Positions 43,254 to 51,738 of a stretch of 64,000 nt of DNA are shown here, piece by piece (the stretch's first letter is position 1; the number at the start of each line of letters is the position of its first letter). Below the pieces are notes generated by a model. The model worked only from the letters and a program-made list of their open reading frames with translations, ran no database searches and was not told the origin of the DNA. The position numbers were made by a program, and so were the translations under genes. Source of the stretch: Coprosoma sp963660615 (GTDB lineage Bacteria > Bacillota_I > Bacilli_A > RF39 > UBA660); contig CAVKYE010000005.1 of the NCBI GenBank assembly GCA_963660615.1, positions 1 through 64,000 on the forward strand. Direction: 5' to 3'.

Positions 43254-43659
43254 ATATCGCCGTCCACATCGTCTAAGATATGACGGTGTAACTAGAGGAA
43301 ATAAAGAGGTCCATTTTGGGGACTATGGTTTAATGGCTATGGAAGGTGCTTGGATTACTCAAAGGCAGATCGAAGCAGCCAGAGTTGCTATGACTCGTTA
43401 TATGAAACGTGGAGGTAAAGTTTGGATAAACATTTTCCCTCATTTATCATTAACTAAAAAGCCACTTGAAACCAGACAAGGTAAAGGTAAAGGTGCTCCA
43501 GAAGAGTGGGTAGCAGTAGTTAAAAAAGGTAAAGTTATGTTTGAAATAGCTGGTGTAAGTGAAGAAGTAGCTCGTGAAGCTTTACGTCTAGCAATGCATA
43601 AGCTTCCTATTAAATGTAAGTTCGTTAAGAAAGAAAGTGGTGAAGGAAATGAAAATTAA
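43228..43659 (+). CDS. rplP: 50S ribosomal protein L16
   Basis: 143 residues; PKRTKYRRPHRLRYDG at the start, and GKGKGAPEEWVAVVKKGKVM containing the loop toward the A-site tRNA (the usual site of Arg hydroxylation in proteobacteria). ATG at 43228 lies inside rpsC behind ggaggcg. Confidence 0.98.
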   Translation: MAVIPKRTKYRRPHRLRYDGVTRGNKEVHFGDYGLMAMEGAWITQRQIEAARVAMTRYMKRGGKVWINIFPHLSLTKKPLETRQGKGKGAPEEWVAVVKKGKVMFEIAGVSEEVAREALRLAMHKLPIKCKFVKKESGEGNEN

Positions 43660-43843
43660 TGAAATCAGAGAATTAAGCGTTGAAGAAATTAATGCAAAGA
43701 TTGCTGAATGCAAAGAAGAATTATTTAATTTACGTTTCGCATCAGCTGCTGGAACTCTTGAAAAGCCATCAAGGATTAGAGAACTTAGAAAGGATATCGC
43801 GAAGATGAAAACTATCTTACGTGAACGCGAATTACAAAAATAG
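43649..43843 (+). CDS. rpmC: 50S ribosomal protein L29
   Basis: 64 residues from ATG 43649 (KINEIRELS start is canonical); the longer frame from 43637 only adds the ribosome site. Two-helix protein at the tunnel exit. Overlaps rplP by 11 bases. Confidence 0.96.
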   Translation: MKINEIRELSVEEINAKIAECKEELFNLRFASAAGTLEKPSRIRELRKDIAKMKTILRERELQK

Positions 43844-43852
43844 GAGGGTATT

Positions 43853-44107
43853 ATGGAAAAGAAACGTGAACTAATTGGAAAAGTTGTTAGTGCTGCTAAC
43901 GACAAAACTATTACTGTTTTGGTAGAAACTTATACTAAAGACAAACTTTACAAAAAAAGAGTAAAATACTCTAAAAAATATGCTGCTCATGATGAAAAAA
44001 ATGAAGCGAAACCAGGCGACACTGTCAGAATTGCCGAAACAAGACCACTTTCAAAGACTAAGCATTATCGTTTAGTTGAAGTAGTAGAAAAAGCAGTTGT
44101 ACTATAA
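43853..44107 (+). CDS. rpsQ: 30S ribosomal protein S17
   Basis: 84 residues; KRELIGKVVSAANDKTITV and PLSKTKHYRLVEVVEKA. OB-fold protein binding 16S rRNA. Nine bases after rpmC with aggagg. Confidence 0.97.
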   Translation: MEKKRELIGKVVSAANDKTITVLVETYTKDKLYKKRVKYSKKYAAHDEKNEAKPGDTVRIAETRPLSKTKHYRLVEVVEKAVVL

Positions 44108-44130
44108 CTGCGGGTAAGGAGGATTAATAT

Positions 44131-44499
44131 ATGATTCAAGCAGAAACCCGTTTAAAAGTAGCTGACAACTCTGGTGCTCGTGAACTATTAGTAATTGGAG
44201 TATTAGGTGGCAGCAAAGTCAAAACCGGGAATATAGGAGATATTGTTGTCGGAACTGTTAAAAAGGCAACACCAAACGGTACTGTTGGCAAAGGAAAAGT
44301 TGTTAAAGCAGTTATCGTTAGAACTAAACAGGGTCTAAGAAGAGAAGATGGTTCTTATATTAAATTTGATGATAATGCTTGTATTATTATCAAGGATGAT
44401 AAGACACCAGTTGGTACTCGTGTATTTGGACCTATTGCACGTGAATTACGTGACAAAGATTTTATGAAAATAGTATCACTTGCGAAAGAAGTACTATAA
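44131..44499 (+). CDS. rplN: 50S ribosomal protein L14
   Basis: 122 residues, MIQAETRLKVADNSGARELL start and IVRTKQGLRREDGSYIKFDD. Forms an intersubunit bridge and is the docking site of RsfS. First gene of the classical spc part. Confidence 0.98.
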   Translation: MIQAETRLKVADNSGARELLVIGVLGGSKVKTGNIGDIVVGTVKKATPNGTVGKGKVVKAVIVRTKQGLRREDGSYIKFDDNACIIIKDDKTPVGTRVFGPIARELRDKDFMKIVSLAKEVL

Positions 44500-44516
44500 T
44501 CGTTTGGAGGAATAAT

Positions 44517-44825
44517 ATGAAACTAAAACAAGGAGATAAAGTAGTTGTCATTGCTGGAAAAGATAAAGGCAAAGAAGGCAAAATTATTAAAACCCTTAGA
44601 GCCGATGATAAAGTCATCGTTGAAGGTGTTAATATCGCCCATAAGCATGTTAAACCAAACGGTGGACAAAATGGTGAAATTATCGAAATCGAAAGACCAA
44701 TTCATGTATCTAACGTTATGATAATCGATCCAAAGACTAAGAAAGCAACAAGAATCGGACATACAACTACAAAAGAAGGTAAAAAGATTAGAGTGTCAAG
44801 AAAATCAAATGAAAAACTTGACTAA
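44517..44825 (+). CDS. rplX: 50S ribosomal protein L24
   Basis: 102 residues with the KOW motif QGDKVVVIAGKDKGKEGKI (4-22). Assembly-initiator protein of the large subunit. 17 bp after rplN. Confidence 0.98.
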   Translation: MKLKQGDKVVVIAGKDKGKEGKIIKTLRADDKVIVEGVNIAHKHVKPNGGQNGEIIEIERPIHVSNVMIIDPKTKKATRIGHTTTKEGKKIRVSRKSNEKLD

Positions 44826-44845
44826 ACCTGAAAGGAGGGTATTAC

Positions 44846-45385
44846 ATGAACCGCCTAAAAGAAAAATATAATAAAGAAATCGTGCCTAATTTAAGAGAAA
44901 AATATAATTATAAAAGTGTAATGGAATTACCTAAGTTAGATAAAATTGTTGTAAACATGGGTGTTGGAGATGCGACTGGAAATTCTAAGTTATTAGATGC
45001 TGCGGTAGCTGATTTGGAAATTATTACAGGTCAAAAACCAGTTGTTACTCGTGCTAAGAAGGCTATTGCTGGATTTAAGGTTAGACAAGGTCAAGCAATT
45101 GGTTGTAAGGTTACTCTAAGAGGGGAAAATATGTATAACTTCTTAGATAAATTAATTAGTATAACATTACCACGTGTTAGAGACTTTAGAGGTATTAGTA
45201 CTAAGTCATTTGATGGTAGAGGTAACTATACTTTAGGTCTTAATGAACAATTAATTTTCTCAGAAATCGAATATGATAACGTTGTTAAAGTGCGCGGAAT
45301 GGATATTGTATTTGTTACAACTGCAAAATCTAATGAAGAAGCTTTAGATTTGCTAAAAGGTTTCGGTATGCCATTTAAAAAATAA
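44846..45385 (+). CDS. rplE: 50S ribosomal protein L5
   Basis: 179 residues; KIVVNMGVGDATGNSKLLD (about 33-51), GQKPVVTRAKKAIAGFKVRQ, and RVRDFRGISTKSFDGRGNY. Binds 5S rRNA with L18. Site aaaggagggt. Confidence 0.98.
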   Translation: MNRLKEKYNKEIVPNLREKYNYKSVMELPKLDKIVVNMGVGDATGNSKLLDAAVADLEIITGQKPVVTRAKKAIAGFKVRQGQAIGCKVTLRGENMYNFLDKLISITLPRVRDFRGISTKSFDGRGNYTLGLNEQLIFSEIEYDNVVKVRGMDIVFVTTAKSNEEALDLLKGFGMPFKK

Positions 45386-45402
45386 CAAATTAGGAGGAAA
45401 TT

Positions 45403-45588
45403 ATGGCTAGAAAAAGTATGATTGTAAAAGCTAATAGGAAGCCAAAGTATAAGGTTCGTGCTTACACAAGATGTCAAATCTGTGGTAGACCACATTCTGT
45501 ACTTAGAAAATATGGTATATGCCGTATTTGCTTTCGAAATTTAGCTTATAAAGGACAAATACCAGGTGTTAGAAAATCAAGTTGGTAA
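45403..45588 (+). CDS. rpsZ: 30S ribosomal protein S14, zinc-binding type
   Basis: 61 residues of the short zinc form: CQICGRPHSVLRKYGICRIC shows the two CxxC pairs (about 24-43). The zinc-free paralogue used in zinc starvation is not in the window. Confidence 0.98.
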   Translation: MARKSMIVKANRKPKYKVRAYTRCQICGRPHSVLRKYGICRICFRNLAYKGQIPGVRKSSW

Positions 45589-45615
45589 AACACTGGTTAA
45601 GAAGGGAGGATATAT

Positions 45616-46011
45616 ATGGTAACAGATCCAATCGCCGATATGCTTACGAGAATTCGTAATGCTAATCAAATGCGATATACAGAAGCCCAAGTACCCGCTT
45701 CTAAAATTAAGATGGATATTGCTAGAATTTTAAAAGAAGAAGGCTATATTAAAGATTATAAGATAGCTAAAGGTGATGTTCAAGATAATATTGTTTTATC
45801 TCTTAAATATGGAGATAAGAAACAACGTGTAATTACTGGTCTTAAAAGAATTTCAAAACCAGGATTGCGTGTTTATGCGAAAGCTGATGAAATTCCACAA
45901 GTGCTTAATGGTTTAGGTATTGCTATTGTGTCTACATCTCAAGGTGTTATGACTGGTAAGGATGCTAAGGCTAAGTCACTTGGTGGTGAAGTGTTAGCTT
46001 ATGTTTGGTAG
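45616..46011 (+). CDS. rpsH: 30S ribosomal protein S8
   Basis: 131 residues; DPIADMLTRIRNANQ at the start, STSQGVMTGKDAKAKSLGGE at the end. Binds 16S central domain; known autoregulator of spc genes in E. coli. Site gggagga. Confidence 0.98.
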   Translation: MVTDPIADMLTRIRNANQMRYTEAQVPASKIKMDIARILKEEGYIKDYKIAKGDVQDNIVLSLKYGDKKQRVITGLKRISKPGLRVYAKADEIPQVLNGLGIAIVSTSQGVMTGKDAKAKSLGGEVLAYVW

Positions 46012-46028
46012 AAAGTGAGGATATGAAG

Positions 46029-46559
46029 ATGAGTCGAATTGGAAATAGAGTATTAGAATTACCTGATAATGTTACAGTTACTATTTCAGGAAATATCGTT
46101 ACTGTTAAAGGCCCTAAGGGTGAACTTTCTACTGAAATTAATAAAAATATTACTGTTAAGGTAGAAGGAAATGAACTAAAGGTCGAAAGAAAAAGCGATG
46201 CATTTAAAAATTTCCATGGAACAGCTAATGCCAATATCAAGAATATGATTATTGGTGTCACTGATGGATTTGAAAAACAGCTAGAGTCTGTTGGTGTCGG
46301 ATATCGTTTTGCCGTTAAGGGTAATGAAGTAGTTGTTACTGCTGGTTATTCTCATCCAGTTAATGTTAAGATTCCTGAAGGTATTACTGTGGAATCTCCA
46401 AGTAATACTGAACTTACTATTAAGGGTTCTGATAAACAACTTGTTGGTGAGTTTGCGGCAAACATCAGAAAGATAAGGGAACCTGAACCTTATAAGGGTA
46501 AAGGTATTCGTTATAAGGATGAACATATTATCCGTAAAGTTGGTAAGAAAGCTGCTTAA
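46029..46559 (+). CDS. rplF: 50S ribosomal protein L6
   Basis: About 176 residues from ATG 46029 (SRIGNRVLELP is the usual start; 46023 is an alternative and the frame from 46005 is too long). REPEPYKGKGIRYKDEHIIR near the C-terminus is the family signature. Confidence 0.97.
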   Translation: MSRIGNRVLELPDNVTVTISGNIVTVKGPKGELSTEINKNITVKVEGNELKVERKSDAFKNFHGTANANIKNMIIGVTDGFEKQLESVGVGYRFAVKGNEVVVTAGYSHPVNVKIPEGITVESPSNTELTIKGSDKQLVGEFAANIRKIREPEPYKGKGIRYKDEHIIRKVGKKAA

Positions 46560-46582
46560 AATTAAATAAAGGAGAAGATATT

Positions 46583-46945
46583 ATGATAAAAAAAGAAAAT
46601 CGTAATAAAGTGCGCCAGGCTAGACACACTAGAGTTAGAAATAAAGTTTCTGGTACTAAGGAAACTCCAAGACTAAATGTGTTTAGATCTAATAGTAACA
46701 TCTTCGCCCAAATCATTGATGATAGTGAAGGTAAAACTTTAGTTAGTGCTTCTTCAATTGATAAAGAGTTGAAACTAGAGAATGGTGGAAACGTGGAAGC
46801 AGCTAGTAAAGTTGGCGAATTGATTGCTAAAAGAGCGAAAGAACAAAAAATTACCAAAGTCGTATTCGACAGAGGTGGATATCTATATCACGGACGTGTA
46901 AAGGCTTTGGCTGAAGCTGCTCGTGAGAATGGATTAGAATTCTAA
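46583..46945 (+). CDS. rplR: 50S ribosomal protein L18
   Basis: 120 residues; RLNVFRSNSNIFAQIIDDSE and FDRGGYLYHGRVKALAEAAR. Delivers 5S rRNA with L5. Site aaggaga. Confidence 0.98.
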   Translation: MIKKENRNKVRQARHTRVRNKVSGTKETPRLNVFRSNSNIFAQIIDDSEGKTLVSASSIDKELKLENGGNVEAASKVGELIAKRAKEQKITKVVFDRGGYLYHGRVKALAEAARENGLEF

Positions 46946-46957
46946 GGAGGGAAACAA

Positions 46958-47464
46958 GTGGAAACTAGAAGAAGAGAACCTCGTCCAAAATTGTATGACG
47001 AAGAAGTTATTAATATTGGAAGAGTTACAAAAGTAACCAAAGGTGGTCGTCAATTACGTTTCGCTGCTACTGTTGTTGTTGGGGACAGAAAAGGTAAAGT
47101 CGGAATTGGTTCCGGTAAAGCTCAAGAAGTTCCTGATGCTATTAAGAAAGCAGTTGCTGCTGCTACTAAGAATATAACTAAAGTAGCGCTTGTTGATGAG
47201 CACACAATCCCACATGAAGCTATTGGTGTAAGAGGAGCTAGTAAAGTTATGCTTAAGCCTGCTTCTAAAGGTACCGGAGTTAAAGCCGGAGGTCCAGTTA
47301 GAGCTGTATTGGAGCTTGCTGGGGTTAAAGATATTTTATCAAAATCACTTGGATCAAATACGAAAGTTAATATGGCATATGCAACGTTAAATGCACTTAA
47401 GATGCAAAGAACTGCTGAGGAAGTTGCTAAGTTACGTGGTAAAAAAGTGGAGGAGATTTTATAA
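46958..47464 (+). CDS. rpsE: 30S ribosomal protein S5
   Basis: 168 residues, GTG start after aaggaggga. VTKVTKGGRQLRFAATVVVG (about 24-43) and VVRAVLELAG-type C-terminal domain. Its last base is shared with the rplO start: the rpmD (L30) gene that normally lies between them is absent. Confidence 0.97.
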   Translation: METRRREPRPKLYDEEVINIGRVTKVTKGGRQLRFAATVVVGDRKGKVGIGSGKAQEVPDAIKKAVAAATKNITKVALVDEHTIPHEAIGVRGASKVMLKPASKGTGVKAGGPVRAVLELAGVKDILSKSLGSNTKVNMAYATLNALKMQRTAEEVAKLRGKKVEEIL

Positions 47465-47907
47465 TGAAGTTACATACAGTAAAACCTAATCCATATGCTA
47501 CTAAAAATAGAAAGAGAGTTGGACGTGGACCTGGAAGTGGTACTGGTAAGACTGCTGGACGTGGTGAAAACGGACAAAATTCTAGAAGTGGCGGAGGAGT
47601 TAGAATTGGATTTGAAGGTGGTCAAACTCCTTTATTCAGAAGACTTCCAAAAAGAGGCTTCACTAATGCTAAATTTAAAAAGGTATATGCTACAATTAAT
47701 TTAAGTGATTTGAATAGATTTGAGGATGGAGCTGAAGTTTCTCCTGAAATCTTAAAAGATATGGGATTAATAAAGAACATGAAAGATGGTTTAAAAATCT
47801 TAGGTAATGGTAAGTTAGAGAAGAAGTTAACTGTTAAGGCTAATAAATTTTCTTTAACTGCTAAAGAAGCTATAGAAAAAACAGGTGGAAAAGCTGAGGT
47901 GATCTAA
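47464..47907 (+). CDS. rplO: 50S ribosomal protein L15
   Basis: 147 residues; the Gly/Arg-rich N-terminus (KRVGRGPGSGTGKTAGRGEN, 18-37) penetrates 23S rRNA. ATG overlaps the rpsE stop (TAATG); secY follows immediately. Confidence 0.98.
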   Translation: MKLHTVKPNPYATKNRKRVGRGPGSGTGKTAGRGENGQNSRSGGGVRIGFEGGQTPLFRRLPKRGFTNAKFKKVYATINLSDLNRFEDGAEVSPEILKDMGLIKNMKDGLKILGNGKLEKKLTVKANKFSLTAKEAIEKTGGKAEVI

Positions 47908-49173
47908 TTGTTTAATAAATTTAAACAAATTTTTAGCCCAGCTAATAAAGATTTACGAAAAAAAATATGGTTTACTTTATTTTGCTTATTTATATTTAAG
48001 TTAGGTACGGCTGTTGTTGTGCCTGGTGTGGATAATGAAAACTTGAATGTTGGTTTTCTTAAATTGCTTGATATGATGGGCGGAGGTGCAATGCAGAACT
48101 TTTCTATATTTGCACTTGGTGTAATGCCATATATTACGGCATCTATTGTGATGCAATTATTGCAAATGGATATTATACCGTATTTTACTGAACTTGCTAA
48201 GCAAGGTCAAACTGGTAGAAATAAGATTAATCAAATTACGAGGATTTTAGGTATTATTCTTGCTTTTATTCAGGGATATATGTTCTCGTTTGCGTTTATG
48301 CCAAATGGTGATGTTATGGATTATATGATGGTATCACTTGTGCTTACTGCGGGAACGGCCTTTCTTCTTTGGATGGGTGATCAGATTACTACTAAGGGAA
48401 TTGGAAATGGAATATCTATGATTATTATGGCTGGTATTTTGGCTAGTACTCCACATATGTTTACGGAAGCATGGGGTGCTTTAGTTGATACTGCTAGTAC
48501 ACAAACTATTTTCTTAGGTGTTTTATCTTTCTGTGTGTTTGTTCTTGTATATGTTGCTGTTATTTTAGGTGTATTATATGTACAACTTGCAGAAAGAAGA
48601 ATTCCAGTTCAATATGCTAATAAGACTAATAGTACTAGAGGTGCTAGCCAGACTTATATGCCGTTTAAATTAAATTCGGCTGGTGTTATTCCGGTAATCT
48701 TTGCTTCAGCTTTGATTTCGGTTCCAGCTTTGATTGCTCAGTTTGCTAAGAATGATGGATGGATGGCTTTTGTTAATAAATGGCTAAGTTTATCTTCTGT
48801 TACTGGATTTATTCTATTTATTGTATTTATTGTTTTGTTCTCATATTTCTATACGTTTATTACAATTAAACCTAAAGAATTATCTGAGAATTTAAATAAG
48901 AATGGTGGATATATCCCTGGGGTTAGACCTGGAGAGGAAACTGAGAAATATGTTAGTAAGGTTTTAATTAGAATTACGGTAGTCGGCTCTATATTTTTAG
49001 CCGGTATTGCTGGTCTTCCATATATCTTTGGTTGGTTTTCTACACTTCCAACTGAGGTGTCTATTGGAGGAACTGGTTTAATCATCGTTGTTGGTGTTGT
49101 TCTTGAGGCTTATAAACAACTTGAGAGTAACTTGATTAGTCGTACTTATAAGCAAAGAAGGAGAACTAGATAG
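47908..49173 (+). CDS. secY: Preprotein translocase subunit SecY
   Basis: 421 residues, ten membrane helices. TTG start with gctgaggtgat in front, inside rplO. ALGVMPYITASIVMQLLQ (about 68-85) is the plug-lateral gate region; ERRIPVQYANKTNSTRGASQ (about 229-248) is the conserved cytosolic loop. Core of the SecYEG channel. The adk start overlaps its stop. Confidence 0.97.
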   Translation: MFNKFKQIFSPANKDLRKKIWFTLFCLFIFKLGTAVVVPGVDNENLNVGFLKLLDMMGGGAMQNFSIFALGVMPYITASIVMQLLQMDIIPYFTELAKQGQTGRNKINQITRILGIILAFIQGYMFSFAFMPNGDVMDYMMVSLVLTAGTAFLLWMGDQITTKGIGNGISMIIMAGILASTPHMFTEAWGALVDTASTQTIFLGVLSFCVFVLVYVAVILGVLYVQLAERRIPVQYANKTNSTRGASQTYMPFKLNSAGVIPVIFASALISVPALIAQFAKNDGWMAFVNKWLSLSSVTGFILFIVFIVLFSYFYTFITIKPKELSENLNKNGGYIPGVRPGEETEKYVSKVLIRITVVGSIFLAGIAGLPYIFGWFSTLPTEVSIGGTGLIIVVGVVLEAYKQLESNLISRTYKQRRRTR

Positions 49174-49817
49174 TGAATATTACCTTTTTAGCTCCTCCTG
49201 CTGCTGGTAAGGGGACTCAGTCGGCTAAGCTTAGTGAGAAGTATGGGATACCTCATATTTCTACTGGTGATTTGCTTAGAGAATCTGATGATGAAGATGT
49301 TAAAGAAAAATTAAAAAGTGGGCTTTTTGTAAGTGATGAGCTTGTTACTAAACTTTTGGAGGAAAGACTTAGAAAAGATGATTGCAAGAATGGTTTTATC
49401 TTGGATGGTTATCCTAGAAATGTTAGTCAGGCTTCTGCTTATGAATTGTTGTTACGTAAACTTGGGAAAAAAGGTATTGTTATTGTTTTAGATTTGGATG
49501 AGGCTACAGCATGTAGTAGAATTGTTGGTAGGCTTGTTTGTAAGAATTGTGGTGGAGTTTTTAATGACGAGATTGCTGAAGATATGCCTTTAGAATCTGG
49601 TGTTTGTGATTTTTGTCATCATTCTCTTACTAGACGTTCTGATGATACTAAGGAAATTTTTTCTAATAGATTTCATATTTATGAGAAAGAGACAAAGCCT
49701 TTGATTACGTATTTTGAAGATAAGGGTATGGTTTACCACGTTGATAGTAGTAAACATACTAATGAAGTTTTTGAAGAAATTTTAAATATTATAGGAGGAC
49801 TTTATGATAAGCATTAA
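49173..49817 (+). CDS. adk: Adenylate kinase, zinc-lid type, with altered P-loop
   Basis: 214 residues, GTG start. It interconverts ATP+AMP and 2 ADP. ISTGDLLRE (about 30-38), LDGYPRN (about 83-89), and a zinc-binding lid with CKNCGG and CDFCHH (about 126-151). The P-loop reads LAPPAAGKGTQ where the family has GxPGAGKGTQ, so the first invariant Gly is Ala; activity is still plausible. It overlaps map by 14 bases. Confidence 0.95.
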   Translation: MNITFLAPPAAGKGTQSAKLSEKYGIPHISTGDLLRESDDEDVKEKLKSGLFVSDELVTKLLEERLRKDDCKNGFILDGYPRNVSQASAYELLLRKLGKKGIVIVLDLDEATACSRIVGRLVCKNCGGVFNDEIAEDMPLESGVCDFCHHSLTRRSDDTKEIFSNRFHIYEKETKPLITYFEDKGMVYHVDSSKHTNEVFEEILNIIGGLYDKH

Positions 49818-50550
49818 GACTCCAAGAGAGGTAGAGTTGCTTAGAGTTGCGGGTGAGATTACGGGTAGTACTCATAATTATTTGAAGCCGTTTATTAAGC
49901 CTGGAATTACAACTAAGGAACTTGATAAGTTAGCTTATGATTATATCATAAGCAGAGGTGCAACTCCATCTTTTAAAGGTTATGATGGTTTTCCAGGAAC
50001 TATTTGTGCTTCTGTTAATGAAGAAGTTGTTCATGGAATTCCTAGTAATCGTAAATTGAAAGAGGGGGATATAATCTCTGTTGATATAGGTGCATGTTAT
50101 AAAGGTTATCACGGTGATTCTGCATGGACCTATCCAGTTGGAAAGATTTCCAAGGAAAAGGAATATTTACTTACACATACTGAGAAATCACTTTTTGAAG
50201 GATTATCTGTTATTAAGGATGGTATTCATGTTGGTGATATTGGATATGCGGTTAGTAAGTATGCTGAAAGTCATAAATTAGGTGTTGTTAGGGAACTTGT
50301 TGGACATGGTGTTGGTACGGATGTCCATGAGGAACCTGATGTTCCAAATTATGGTGATAAGGGCAAGGGCCCTATGCTTCGTGAAGGTATGGTTATTGCT
50401 GTTGAACCTATGCTTAATTTAGGGACTAGAAATATATTCATTTTGGATGATGATTGGACTATTGTTACGGCTGATGATAGACCGTCAGCGCATTTTGAAC
50501 ATACGGTTCTCATTACTAAAGATGGATATGAAATATTAACCAGGAGGTGA
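49804..50550 (+). CDS. map: Type I methionine aminopeptidase
   Basis: 248 residues. Metal ligands appear in SVDIGACYKGYHGDSAWTYP (two Asp, about 96-115), LVGHGVGTDVHEEP (His, about 167-180), VIAVEPML (Glu) and HFEHTVLIT (Glu). It removes the initiator Met. ATG inside the adk 3' end behind ataggagga. Confidence 0.97.
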   Translation: MISIKTPREVELLRVAGEITGSTHNYLKPFIKPGITTKELDKLAYDYIISRGATPSFKGYDGFPGTICASVNEEVVHGIPSNRKLKEGDIISVDIGACYKGYHGDSAWTYPVGKISKEKEYLLTHTEKSLFEGLSVIKDGIHVGDIGYAVSKYAESHKLGVVRELVGHGVGTDVHEEPDVPNYGDKGKGPMLREGMVIAVEPMLNLGTRNIFILDDDWTIVTADDRPSAHFEHTVLITKDGYEILTRR

Positions 50551-50554
50551 TAAG

Positions 50555-50812
50555 ATGGCTAGAAAACAAAATGGTAAGTTTAAGAATACTGAAAAGAAAG
50601 CCAAAGAAGATGTTATCGAAGTTGAAGGATTAGTAACCGAGGTTATTCCAGGTGGGGATTTTATTATCAATCTCGAAAACAACCATGTTATCAAAGCTCG
50701 CGTTTCTGGTAAAATGCGTTTAAATCATATTCGTATTTTAAAAGGTGACAAAGTAACAGTGGAATTATCACCTTACGATTTAACACGCGGGCGCATAACC
50801 TATAGAAAATAA
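50555..50812 (+). CDS. infA: Translation initiation factor IF-1 with N-terminal extension
   Basis: 85 residues; the S1-type OB fold (VIEVEGLVTEVIPGGDFIIN to VTVELSPYDLTRGRITYR) is preceded by about 14 extra residues (ARKQNGKFKNTEKKAK) compared with the usual 72-residue factor. The ATG at 50555 has caggaggtgat in front, supporting the long form. Confidence 0.95.
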   Translation: MARKQNGKFKNTEKKAKEDVIEVEGLVTEVIPGGDFIINLENNHVIKARVSGKMRLNHIRILKGDKVTVELSPYDLTRGRITYRK

Positions 50813-50826
50813 TAGGAGGTATATTT

Positions 50827-50940
50827 ATGAAGGTAAGACCATCAGTTAAAAAAATGTGCGACAAGTGCAAAATCATTAGAAGAAAAGGGAAAGTATTAGT
50901 TATTTGTGAAAACCCTAAACATAAACAAAGACAAGGTTAA
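50827..50940 (+). CDS. rpmJ: 50S ribosomal protein L36
   Basis: 37 residues, MKVRPSVKKMCDKCKIIRRK at the start, with the zinc ligands CDKC and CENPKH. Site aggaggtat. Present in its usual place between infA and rpsM. Confidence 0.98.
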   Translation: MKVRPSVKKMCDKCKIIRRKGKVLVICENPKHKQRQG

Positions 50941-50952
50941 GGAGGCGAAGAT

Positions 50953-51318
50953 ATGGCACGTATAAAAGGTGTAGATGTACCAAATAATAAAAGATCTGAA
51001 ATCGCTTTAACATATATTTATGGAATTGGTAGAAGTTTGTCTAATAAAATTCTAGAGTGTGCTAAGGTTGATAAAAATAAGAAGGCTGGAGATTTATCTA
51101 ATGATGAATTAGCTAGAATTCGTGACGAAGTAAATAAATATGCTGTTGAAGGTGATTTACGTCGTGAAGTTAATATGAATATAAAAACAAAAATGGAAAT
51201 TAATTCTTATCAAGGTACAAGACATAAAAGAGGATTACCTGTTAGAGGACAAAGTACTAGAAGAAATGCTCGTACTCGTAAGGGTAAACCTGTTACTATC
51301 GCAAATAAGAAAAAATAA
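50953..51318 (+). CDS. rpsM: 30S ribosomal protein S13
   Basis: 121 residues; ARIKGVDVPNNKRSEIALTY start and GTRHKRGLPVRGQSTRRNAR near the C-terminus, which contacts P-site tRNA. Site aaggagg. Confidence 0.98.
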   Translation: MARIKGVDVPNNKRSEIALTYIYGIGRSLSNKILECAKVDKNKKAGDLSNDELARIRDEVNKYAVEGDLRREVNMNIKTKMEINSYQGTRHKRGLPVRGQSTRRNARTRKGKPVTIANKKK

Positions 51319-51336
51319 TAAAGGAGGTTATGCCAA

Positions 51337-51720
51337 ATGGCTTATAAAGCAAGAAAACGTAAAGTTAAGAAAAATGTACCAGAGGGTAAAGCATTTATTC
51401 ATTCTACCTTCAATAACACTATCGTAACTCTTACTGATAAAGAAGGTAACGCGATTAGCTGGGCCTCAGCTGGAACATTAGGATTTAAAGGAAGCAAAAA
51501 ATCAACTCCATTTGCGGCAGGTATGGCGGCTGAAGCTGCTGGTAAGGCTGCTGCTGAGATGGGTATGAAAAAGGTTGAGGTATTTGCTAAAGGTTTAGGT
51601 TCTGGACGTGAAACTGCTATTCGTTCTTTACAAACTGCAGGTTTAGAGATTGCTTCAATTTCTGATACAACACCTATTCCACATAATGGATGTCGTCCAC
51701 CAAAAAGACCACGTGGATAA
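51337..51720 (+). CDS. rpsK: 30S ribosomal protein S11
   Basis: 127 residues; IHSTFNNTIVTLTDKEGN (21-38) and the C-terminal DTTPIPHNGCRPPKRPRG. rpoA follows directly, without rpsD, as in Bacillus. Confidence 0.98.
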   Translation: MAYKARKRKVKKNVPEGKAFIHSTFNNTIVTLTDKEGNAISWASAGTLGFKGSKKSTPFAAGMAAEAAGKAAAEMGMKKVEVFAKGLGSGRETAIRSLQTAGLEIASISDTTPIPHNGCRPPKRPRG

Positions 51721-51738
51721 TAAGGAAAGGAGCCCTTT

